A stretch of 5,831 bases of DNA from CAITQP01 sp964533145 (lineage in GTDB: Bacteria > Patescibacteriota > Minisyncoccia > Phycocordibacterales > UBA9973). The stretch spans positions 1-5,831 of the forward strand of contig CAZHLG010000025.1 in NCBI GenBank assembly GCA_964533145.1, in the 5' to 3' direction. This document shows positions 1 through 4,640 of this stretch, piece by piece; within the stretch, counting starts at the first letter, position 1; every line of letters begins with the position of its first letter. Made by a program: the position numbers and the translations under genes. The notes beneath the pieces were generated by a model. The model saw only the letters and a program-made list of their open reading frames with translations, was not told the DNA's origin and did not search any database.

Positions 1-356
1 CCGGCGGTGTCAAGCGAGCCACGAACCATGTGGTAGCGCACGCCCGGCAAGTCCTTCACGCGACCGCCGCGGATCAGCACAACCGAGTGCTCCTGAAGGT
101 TGTGGCCCTCGCCGGGGATGTAGGCGGTGACTTCCAAGCCGTTCGAGAGGCGGACACGGGCAATCTTACGCATGGCCGAGTTCGGCTTTTTCGGGGTGGT
201 CGTGGTGACCTTCGTGCACACGCCGCGCTTGAACGGGGCGTTGTAGAAGATAGGCTTGTTCTTGAGCGCGTTGAATCCGCGCGCAAGAGCGGTCGCGCGC
301 GACTTGCGGACGACTTTGCTGCGGCCCTTCTTGGAAAGCTGGTTGATAGTAGGCAT
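1..356 (-). CDS. rpsL: 30S ribosomal protein S12 (3' end cut by window edge)
   Basis: S12 is a small-subunit decoding-centre protein. The ATG start lies at 356-354 and the visible N-terminal 118 residues begin MPTINQLSKKGRSKVV. The family hallmarks are present in order: RGVCTKV, the TTTPKKPNSAMRK loop, GEGHNLQEHSV and GGRVKDLPGVRYH, ending in RGSLDTAG at the edge. The lysines of the PKKPNS and RVKDLPG loops, where streptomycin-resistance substitutions usually occur, are wild-type, as is the Asp of KDLPG that many bacteria modify. There is no Shine-Dalgarno before the ATG (CCAAAAAACCAACGA), so initiation probably does not depend on one. rpsL normally leads the str operon (rpsL-rpsG-fusA), so rpsG would be expected just left of the window; that is inference. 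A long plus-strand frame over it is a shadow. Confidence 0.97.
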   Translation of the reverse strand, partial: MPTINQLSKKGRSKVVRKSRATALARGFNALKNKPIFYNAPFKRGVCTKVTTTTPKKPNSAMRKIARVRLSNGLEVTAYIPGEGHNLQEHSVVLIRGGRVKDLPGVRYHMVRGSLDTA

Positions 357-373
357 TCGTTGGTTTTTTGGAT

Positions 374-431
374 AAAAAAAGCCCGCTTCCTCTGGGGCAA
401 CTCGAACAATCCCGTGGAGCTAGCTACGGGC
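374..431 (-). promoter_or_regulatory. rpsL leader with attenuator-like alternative pairing
   Basis: Read on the minus strand from the predicted start, four short segments can pair in two ways. CCCGU (430-426) can pair with ACGGG (415-411). GCCC (398-395) can pair with GGGC (384-381), which is followed directly by seven U (380-374), a small terminator shape. Alternatively GGG at 413-411 pairs with CCC in 398-394, or the first GCCCGU (431-426) pairs with GCGGGC (386-381) next to the U-run. The stems are only 3 to 6 bp, so this is a structural suggestion. The U-run ends 17 bases before the rpsL ATG. Ribosomal protein operons are often controlled in their leaders, but I recognise no known motif here. 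Confidence 0.35.
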
Positions 432-434
432 AGT

Positions 435-463
435 ACTATACATATTTGTAGACAAGAATGCAA
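435..463 (-). promoter_or_regulatory. Probable sigma-70-type promoter of rpsL
   Basis: On the minus strand a -10 hexamer TATAGT (440-435) matches the consensus at five of six positions. It is preceded, after exactly 17 bases, by TTGCAT (463-458), a partial -35 match. Transcription would start near 431-427, giving a leader of about 72 bases before the rpsL ATG. It lies between the upstream terminator (519-546) and rpsL, as expected if rpsL is transcribed independently of the M50 protease gene. Confidence 0.5.
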
Positions 464-518
464 GTGGCCCTGCCGGGAGCACGTCCTGCTTTACTCGTTA
501 CAACTTAGAACAATAATA

Positions 519-546
519 AAAAGCCCCGGCTTGGTACGGGGCTTTT
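519..546 (-). terminator. Intrinsic terminator downstream of the M50 protease gene
   Basis: A perfect 10-bp stem (AAAAGCCCCG, 519-528, against CGGGGCTTTT, 537-546) has an 8-base loop at 529-536. On the minus strand it runs into TTTTTATTATTG, a typical U-rich tail. The plus strand has only four T, so the minus orientation is favoured. It lies 95 bases past the M50 protease stop and upstream of the rpsL promoter, and would insulate the two. It could instead end the short transcript proposed at 519-593. Confidence 0.75.
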
Positions 547-593
547 CGGTAATTGAGAAAATCAAATTAAACGCGACGAAACATTCAATCCTT
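519..593 (-). ncRNA. Candidate short transcript between M50 gene and rpsL
   Basis: The segment is bounded by the extended -10 at 600-608 and the terminator at 519-546, predicting an RNA of about 75 bases. It contains an imperfect AT-rich hairpin (TTGA-TTTTC-TCAA, about 553-565) before the GC-rich terminator stem. It also holds AAGGA four bases before an ATG that opens a five-codon frame (MFRRV, stop). It could be a small RNA, a leader-peptide remnant, or simply the 3' untranslated tail of the protease mRNA. No known RNA family is recognised. The whole gap 357-640 is more AT-rich than its surroundings and has no supportable larger gene. Confidence 0.2.
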
Positions 594-599
594 GCCAGA

Positions 600-608
600 A
601 GTATACCA
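600..608 (-). promoter_or_regulatory. Extended -10 promoter-like site in the intergenic gap
   Basis: The minus strand reads TGG followed by TATACT, an extended -10 (TGnTATAAT type) with five of six matches in the hexamer. No convincing -35 is seen 16 to 18 bases upstream, which extended -10 promoters can tolerate. A start near 593 would give a transcript ending at the terminator at 519-546 without reaching a recognisable gene. Confidence 0.3.
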
Positions 609-640
609 CAGTCAATATATTCTGCGCAATCGGGTTTTCT

Positions 641-1264
641 TTATGCCGGCAGGCCGGTTATGAGGGAGAAAATGGCGTAAATGGCCGGCGAGACGAGCGG
701 CCAGAGGAAAACGAGGAACACGATGAGGAGCGGGAGCGAGAGGCGCTCGACCGCTGCCTGGAATTTTCGGCCGCGGGACCAGAGCAGGGAAAAGAGGATC
801 TTCGAGCCGTCGAGCGGCGGGATCGGGATCAGATTGAAGAGTGCGAGGACGATGTTGACCTCCGTGATGACGGCTGCGATCGAGACGAAAGCCGGAGCAG
901 CAGAACCGAGCAGGTATGCGAAGCGGATGGACACGCCGAATATGACGGCAAGGCCGATGTTGACCAAAATGCCCGCGCTCGCCACGAGCAACGTCCCCCA
1001 TCGCGGGTCGCGGAGGTTGCGCTCGTCATACGGCACAGGCTTGGCCCAGCCGATGACGAACCCGGTCTTGAAGAAGACGAGCAGGAGCGGCAGGAGCACG
1101 GAGCCGACCGGATCGATATGCTTGAGCGGATTGAGGGAAAGCCGGCCGGCATAGCGCGCCGTCGGATCGCCCTGGGATTCGGCCGCGAAACCGTGAGCCA
1201 TTTCATGGACCACGACGGACATGATGAGGACGAGCACATAAAAGAGAGTGTTTACGCCTTGCAT
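641..1264 (-). CDS. Site-2 protease-like membrane zinc metalloprotease (family M50)
   Basis: This 207-residue protein is a polytopic intramembrane protease expected to cleave membrane-embedded substrates; the substrate cannot be read from sequence. The zinc motif HEMAH lies in the first membrane helix (H20, E21, H24). It is followed by the family stretch GDPTARYAGRLSLNPLKHIDPVGS (split at about residues 32-55), a central ASAGILVN helix (N102), and NLIPIPPLDG with the third zinc ligand D152. A C-terminal hydrophobic hairpin covers about 175-204. There is no PDZ domain, and length and motifs match the short bacterial group (YwhC-like) rather than RseP. ATG 1264 is chosen because MQGVNTLFYVLVLIM leads directly into the first helix; a TTG 60 bases upstream would run into the rpmB start. 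No Shine-Dalgarno is visible. It diverges from rpmB. Confidence 0.93.
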   Translation of the reverse strand: MQGVNTLFYVLVLIMSVVVHEMAHGFAAESQGDPTARYAGRLSLNPLKHIDPVGSVLLPLLLVFFKTGFVIGWAKPVPYDERNLRDPRWGTLLVASAGILVNIGLAVIFGVSIRFAYLLGSAAPAFVSIAAVITEVNIVLALFNLIPIPPLDGSKILFSLLWSRGRKFQAAVERLSLPLLIVFLVFLWPLVSPAIYAIFSLITGLPA

Positions 1265-1305
1265 ATTCTGTATCAGTATGATAGCATGCAGCTCGCAACA
1301 CGCAT
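1265..1305. promoter_or_regulatory. 41-bp divergent start region of M50 gene and rpmB
   Basis: The minus strand carries TGC-TATCAT (1286-1278), an extended -10. It would start transcription near 1271, only about seven bases before the protease ATG, so that mRNA would be nearly leaderless. The plus strand carries TATGAT (1277-1282), five of six matches, which would start rpmB mRNA near 1289 with a leader of about 17 bases. Neither has a clear -35. The two -10 boxes overlap base for base around a GCATGC palindrome (1284-1289), so the two polymerases would compete. Neither gene has a Shine-Dalgarno. Confidence 0.35.
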
Positions 1306-1551
1306 ATGGCAAAAGTCTGCGCAATAACCAAAAAGGGCTCGAAGATGGCCGGCGGGTATTCCAACCGCACCCGCGCCACGAAGTTCAACCCGACCGGCAT
1401 GGTCCGCAAGTACCCGAACCTCCAGAAACGGCGCGTTTTCGTGGCCGAACTCGGCAAGACCTTCGTCCTCGACATCTCGACCCGCGGTCTCCGCACCATC
1501 AACAAGCTCGGCGCCTTCGCCGCGCTCAAGAAGGCGGGCATCATCAAATAA
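1306..1551 (+). CDS. rpmB: 50S ribosomal protein L28
   Basis: L28 is a small structural protein of the large ribosomal subunit. The 81-residue product starts MAKVCAITKKGSKMAGGYSN and contains the family core: an N-terminal V-C-x-x-T strand, basic NRTRATKFNP, YPNLQKRRVFVAELGKTFVLDISTRGLRTI (split at the Q/K boundary, about residues 36-64), and a C-terminal INKLG helix ending KKAGIIK. Length is normal for the family. It has a single Cys (C5) and no four-cysteine zinc site. The ATG at 1306 gives the canonical N-terminus. It stands alone on the plus strand, with its own divergent promoter region and a strong terminator ten bases after the TAA, so it is monocistronic. Confidence 0.97.
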   Translation: MAKVCAITKKGSKMAGGYSNRTRATKFNPTGMVRKYPNLQKRRVFVAELGKTFVLDISTRGLRTINKLGAFAALKKAGIIK

Positions 1552-1560
1552 ATTAGACGG

Positions 1561-1597
1561 AAAATGCCGGGCGGCGCGAAGCGCCGCCCGGCATTTT
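1561..1597. terminator. Strong bidirectional terminator between rpmB and the lactamase-fold gene
   Basis: A perfect 17-bp inverted repeat (AAAATGCCGGGCGGCGC at 1561-1577 and its complement at 1581-1597) encloses a GAA loop. Flanking A4 and T4 tracts give a U-tail in both directions. It sits between two convergent genes: ten bases after the rpmB stop, and directly touching the TAG of the minus-strand gene (1600-1598). It can therefore end both transcripts. Confidence 0.9.
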
Positions 1598-2443
1598 CTA
1601 TTGTTCCCGCCACACCTCCGTTCCATCCGAAAAGAACACGATCGTTCCCTCTTCGTCCGTCCGCAGGATCTCGGCACCGCTCCGCCGCACAGTGTCGAGC
1701 GTGGCGTCTTTGGGCAGACCGTATTTGTTTTTCTTTCCTACTGATATCACGGCGTACTTCGCGCCGACTGCGCGCACGAATGCTTCGCTCGAACTCGTAA
1801 GCGAGCCATGATGCCCGACCTTCAGGATATCGCTCGTAAGATCCGCGGGAACACCGTCCGCAAGCACGATGCTTTCGGTGCGTTTGGTCGCATCACCGGT
1901 CAGCATGACACGTGTCTTCCCGTATTCGAGGACGAGGATTATTGATCCGTCGTTGCTGCTCATGGCCGAAACGTCGCGATCCGGAAAAAGAACGCGCAGA
2001 CGCACGCCCGCGGCAGCATCGAGCGTGACCGTCATCCCCTTTCGGGCAAGCAGCTCGGGAATGCCCTCGTCCGCGATTTTCTGCTGCAGCTCCTTGTGCG
2101 TCGACGTAAGAGAGACCGTCCCCGGCTCGAGCACCGCCCCGACAGCATACTCGTCGAGCAGATCGAGGAAACCGGCATAATGGTCCGTATCCGGGTTGGT
2201 CACGACAACGAGATTTATGGCTTTGTCGCCGAGCGGCATCTCGGCCGAAAGCGCCGACAGCAGCGATCCGGCCGGACCGCCGTCTATGACTGTCTGCGCG
2301 CCGTTTGGTGCTTCAATATATATGGCGTCGCCCTGTCCCACGTCGAGAAAGGCGATCTTCGCGATGGGCAACGGAGCCGCTTGGTCACAATGGATGGGCC
2401 AAAGGAGTATTACTATTCCGATGACTGCTAGTATGCGGCGCAT
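1598..2443 (-). CDS. ComEC C-terminal-type metallo-beta-lactamase-fold protein with N-terminal signal/anchor
   Basis: The 281 residues begin with a hydrophobic signal or anchor (MRRILAVIGIVILLWPIHC) followed directly by the lactamase fold. Motifs in order match the C-terminal domain of ComEC/Rec2: AFLDVGQGDA (31-40), VIDGG (52-56), TNPDTDHYAG (82-91), SSNDGSI (162-168), VMLTGDA (179-185), ILKVGHHGS (206-214), and ISVGKKNKYGLP (233-244). In ComEC this domain faces outside the membrane and is thought to degrade the non-transported DNA strand; the export signal fits that side. Three usual ligand positions are altered: HxHxDH reads NPDTDH (N83, D85), and the YGHP His is L243. D87, H88, D184, H211 and H212 remain. 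Activity is therefore uncertain. ATG 2443 is chosen over an upstream TTG (2482) because it gives a clean signal sequence; there is no Shine-Dalgarno. Confidence 0.9.
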   Translation of the reverse strand: MRRILAVIGIVILLWPIHCDQAAPLPIAKIAFLDVGQGDAIYIEAPNGAQTVIDGGPAGSLLSALSAEMPLGDKAINLVVVTNPDTDHYAGFLDLLDEYAVGAVLEPGTVSLTSTHKELQQKIADEGIPELLARKGMTVTLDAAAGVRLRVLFPDRDVSAMSSNDGSIILVLEYGKTRVMLTGDATKRTESIVLADGVPADLTSDILKVGHHGSLTSSSEAFVRAVGAKYAVISVGKKNKYGLPKDATLDTVRRSGAEILRTDEEGTIVFFSDGTEVWREQ

Positions 2444-2449
2444 GCGGGC

Positions 2450-2457
2450 AGTATAAT
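2450..2457. promoter_or_regulatory. Overlapping divergent -10 boxes of the lactamase-fold gene and sod
   Basis: The plus strand carries a perfect TATAAT (2452-2457), which would start sod mRNA near 2464 with a leader of about 30 bases. The minus strand carries TATACT (2455-2450), six bases before the lactamase-fold ATG, so that mRNA would start at or next to its initiation codon (leaderless). The boxes share four base pairs, so only one polymerase could occupy the site at a time. Neither has a good -35, which limits confidence. GGAGG (2460-2464) lies at the predicted sod start point and is too far from the sod ATG to serve it. Confidence 0.45.
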
Positions 2458-2493
2458 CAGGAGGTCGTAAAGATTTACTCAAGAAGACTGCAT

Positions 2494-3081
2494 ATGGACT
2501 ACTTCACCGCCAAAACATTCCAACTGCCCGAACTCGCCGGAATCTCCGCAAAGAACATCGAGGAGCATCTCAAGCTCTACCAGGGCTACGTGAAATTCAG
2601 CAATTACATACAGAACAAGCTGCGTGAACTTTCCGCTGACACGGAGAAGAACGCATACGAGATCGCCGAGCTCACCCGGCGGTTCGCGTTCGAGCACGAC
2701 GGCATGAAGAACCACGAGATCTATTTCTCGCAACTCGAAGGCGGCCCGCAGACCCCGGCAGCCGGCGGCGCCTTCATGGCCCAGGTCGAGAAAGACTTCG
2801 GCTCGTGGGACGCTTTCATGACCCGTCTCAAAGCACTCTGTATGACGCGCGGCGTTGGCTGGGCAATGCTCTACTACTGTTCCGAGACGGAACACCTCCT
2901 CGCGCAGTGGGTGGATGAACAGCACCTTGGCCACCTCCACGGCCCGAAACTCATCCTGGCCATCGACATGTGGGAACACTCGTACGTGTACGACTACCCG
3001 ACGAGCGAAAAGAAACAGTACGTCGAGGCCTTCTTCCGGAATCTGAACTGGAAGAAAGTGGAAGATCGGCTCGGGAAGTAG
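2494..3081 (+). CDS. Superoxide dismutase, Fe/Mn family
   Basis: This 195-residue enzyme dismutates superoxide to hydrogen peroxide and oxygen, probably in the cytoplasm, as no signal peptide is seen. The four metal ligands can be placed: H25 (IEEHLKLY), H74 (MKNHEIYF), D158 and H162 (DMWEHSY). Y32 of GYV stands in for the gateway tyrosine, and the C-terminal YVEAFFRNLNW segment is typical. Compared with E. coli SodB, the helix between the first His and this Tyr is one residue shorter, and the usual HH pair there is LY. The residue two before the Asp ligand, linked to metal preference in this family, is Ala156 rather than the Gly common in Mn enzymes or Thr in Fe enzymes, so the metal cannot be assigned. 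It is transcribed convergently to comEC, with a 119-bp inverted-repeat element starting three bases after its stop. Confidence 0.95.
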   Translation: MDYFTAKTFQLPELAGISAKNIEEHLKLYQGYVKFSNYIQNKLRELSADTEKNAYEIAELTRRFAFEHDGMKNHEIYFSQLEGGPQTPAAGGAFMAQVEKDFGSWDAFMTRLKALCMTRGVGWAMLYYCSETEHLLAQWVDEQHLGHLHGPKLILAIDMWEHSYVYDYPTSEKKQYVEAFFRNLNWKKVEDRLGK

Positions 3082-3084
3082 TAC

Positions 3085-3203
3085 CTGCAGCAAAAAGCAC
3101 ATAGCACAAAAGTCACTCGCGGAGCGCGACGGCGCGAGCGGGAGGCGATTTTTCAGTGGAAAAATACGCCGGTGACTCTTGTGCTATGTGCTTTTTGCTG
3201 CAG
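3085..3203. repeat. 119-bp element with 32-bp inverted repeats and two inner hairpins
   Basis: The left arm (3085-3116, starting CTGCAGCAAAAAGCACATAG) and right arm (3172-3203) are inverted copies differing at one position (A in 3107-3110, C at 3178). The inside can form two more hairpins: CTCGCG (3116-3121) with CGCGAG (3133-3138), and GGCGATTTTT (3144-3153) with AAAAAT-A-CGCC (3160-3170). The whole folds as a three-way junction. The element starts three bases after the sod stop, and its right arm encodes the last residues (SAAKST) and TAG stop of comEC. There is no internal gene and no obvious target-site duplication. It resembles a MITE or REP/BIME-like palindromic element; acting as a bidirectional terminator is also possible. 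Confidence 0.85.
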
Positions 3204-4635
3204 ACATTCGATTCAGTAAAGCTCTCCACGTCCATGCGATCATGAGTATATACATGACAATGCACAGCCATAGCGGAAAATCCCGGATCGTAACGGCCGC
3301 ATACGGGACTTTGGCAAGAAAGGTTATAGTCCCCGTAATGTAGGCGAGCAGCCAGTGCGCGGCGGTGGCCACGGGATACGCGAGCACGGACGAGAACGAG
3401 CCGAGCAGGCCGGCGAGCGCGCCTATGCCCATGGCGGACGGGATGGCAGGGAGCACGAGCACGTTGGCCGGCAATGCGATGATGCTGAGCGAACCAGTCT
3501 TATAAAGGATGAAGGGCAACACGCCTGTCTGCGCGCCGAGCGTAGTGGCAGAGAGCTCGCGCAGCGGGATCACGTAGAGCAGCCGCTTCGGCAGCCGGAC
3601 GAACGCCCGCTCGAAGATCGGCGTGAGGAACATCAGGCCGAGCGTCGCAAGAAACGAGAGCTGAAACGAGACATCGTACACAAGGTACTTCGGATCCCAG
3701 ACGATCATAAGCACGCCAGCCAGCACGAGTGCGCGGAACGCCTGATATGTCCTCCCTTCCCCGCGGGCGTATATGCCGATGAGCGCCATGATACCCGCGC
3801 GCACGGCAGACGACTGCAATCCGGTCAGCGTGACAAAAAGAACGATGCATACCGATCCGGACACGGCGGCAAGACGTGCGGAGAGTTTGAGAATGTCGGT
3901 AAAGAGATCGCGCAGGACATTCGCGATGATGGTCACGTTGTATCCCGAGAGCGCGATGATATGGATCGTGCCGGTCGTGACGAGGTCATTGCGGAACTCG
4001 TCCGAGATGCTTCCCTTCTCGCCAAGATCCAGTCCGGCGAGCAGGTCGGCATCGCCCGCAGGCAGAGCGCGGCGAAAACTCCGCACAATGGCCGCCTTGA
4101 CCGGAATAAGCACCGCGACCACCGGATTGCCGTGACCACTGGAGATCGTACGGACATCGGAAGCCTCGAGCTTGTACAGAATCCCGTCTTTGTAGAGATA
4201 TGAAATATAGTCGAATTCAGTGCCCTGATCGGTCATGAAATTCTCCGGCAACTCGAGCGCGCCAGTAACCGAGATCTTGTCGCCGTAGGCGAGCTTGGCG
4301 CCATCGTCCGAGCCGACACGGAGACTCACATCGCCGGCATCAAGCGTGAAAACCGCACGCCGCTCCGAAAATGCGACAGGACTCGAAATAACCCCCTCGA
4401 CCGTCACCGTACCGCCGACATCTCCTGCAAATCGCGCTTCATTGGGCCGAGCGACTTCCGAGCGCACTATGCCGATCGAGAAAAACACGAACAGCGCGGC
4501 TACCGGCCAAAGCGGCCGGCGAATTGCGCACAAAAAACCCGCGCCGGCGGCGATACCTATCGCCGCCGGCGCGGGACGCACAAACGCCTCGCAAACAATC
4601 CCGGCCGCGAATCCAAACGCTGCCGAGAAAAGCAC
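3184..4635 (-). CDS. comEC: ComEC/Rec2-type DNA uptake channel, without the C-terminal lactamase domain
   Basis: ComEC forms the inner-membrane channel that brings transforming single-stranded DNA into the cytoplasm. The 483-residue product has N-terminal membrane helices (about 1-20, 24-37, 44-57), then a soluble beta-rich OB-like region (about 73-161). The Competence core follows with GLDLGEKGSIS (201-211), HIIALSGYNVTII (225-237), TGLQSSAVRAGIM, YDVSFQLSFLATLG (320-333) and PANVLVLP (389-396), ending in several membrane helices and SAAKST. It stops there, without the HxHxDH/HHGS domain that usually follows; that domain is encoded separately at 1598-2443. GTG 4635 is chosen because AAGGA lies eight bases upstream, five bases separate it from the rnhA stop, and it yields the expected N-terminal helix. 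The C-terminus lies inside an inverted-repeat arm, and codons 21-33 form a terminator-like palindrome. Confidence 0.93.
   Translation of the reverse strand: MLFSAAFGFAAGIVCEAFVRPAPAAIGIAAGAGFLCAIRRPLWPVAALFVFFSIGIVRSEVARPNEARFAGDVGGTVTVEGVISSPVAFSERRAVFTLDAGDVSLRVGSDDGAKLAYGDKISVTGALELPENFMTDQGTEFDYISYLYKDGILYKLEASDVRTISSGHGNPVVAVLIPVKAAIVRSFRRALPAGDADLLAGLDLGEKGSISDEFRNDLVTTGTIHIIALSGYNVTIIANVLRDLFTDILKLSARLAAVSGSVCIVLFVTLTGLQSSAVRAGIMALIGIYARGEGRTYQAFRALVLAGVLMIVWDPKYLVYDVSFQLSFLATLGLMFLTPIFERAFVRLPKRLLYVIPLRELSATTLGAQTGVLPFILYKTGSLSIIALPANVLVLPAIPSAMGIGALAGLLGSFSSVLAYPVATAAHWLLAYITGTITFLAKVPYAAVTIRDFPLWLCIVMYILMIAWTWRALLNRMSAAKST
4532..4575 (-). terminator. Terminator-shaped hairpin inside the 5' end of comEC
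   Basis: A perfect 18-bp GC-rich inverted repeat (CCCGCGCCGGCGGCGATA at 4538-4555 and its complement at 4558-4575) with a two-base spacer is followed on the minus strand by six T (4537-4532). This is the full shape of an intrinsic terminator for transcription entering comEC from rnhA. It starts 60 bases after the comEC GTG and lies in frame, coding PAPAAIGIAAGAG. Ribosomes translating comEC would prevent it folding, so it could couple comEC transcription to its translation or serve as the end of most rnhA mRNA. Whether it terminates in the cell is inference. Confidence 0.6.
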
Positions 4636-4640
4636 CGTGT

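Noticed and set aside
641..665. GCCGGC/GCCGG inverted repeat at the 3' end of the M50 gene as a terminator
   Set aside because: The stem is short, overlaps the last codons and is followed by ATAAAGAAAA rather than a U-run; the hairpin at 519-546 is far better.
30..680. 216-codon plus-strand open frame across rpsL and its upstream gap
   Set aside because: Its first half is antisense to S12 and the rest crosses a terminator and promoter region; no domain.
1265..1324. Upstream TTG start for the M50 protease
   Set aside because: It would overlap the rpmB start and add a non-family N-terminus (RRLLPYACCELH) before the helix that carries HEMAH.
2460..2475. GGAGG eight bases before an in-frame ATT as an alternative sod start
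   Set aside because: The spacing is good and the frame is open, but the predicted transcription start falls within or just after GGAGG, ATT starts are rare, and the ATG at 2494 gives the expected N-terminus.
2444..2482. Upstream TTG start for the lactamase-fold gene, adding 13 residues
   Set aside because: The ATG at 2443 gives a clean signal peptide (MRRILAVIGIV), and the predicted -10 lies between the two candidates, so an mRNA from it would lack the TTG.
3355..4203. 282-codon plus-strand open frame opposite comEC
   Set aside because: It is a highly charged, repetitive R/E/H-rich translation with no domain, fully antisense to a clear membrane protein; typical GC-rich shadow.
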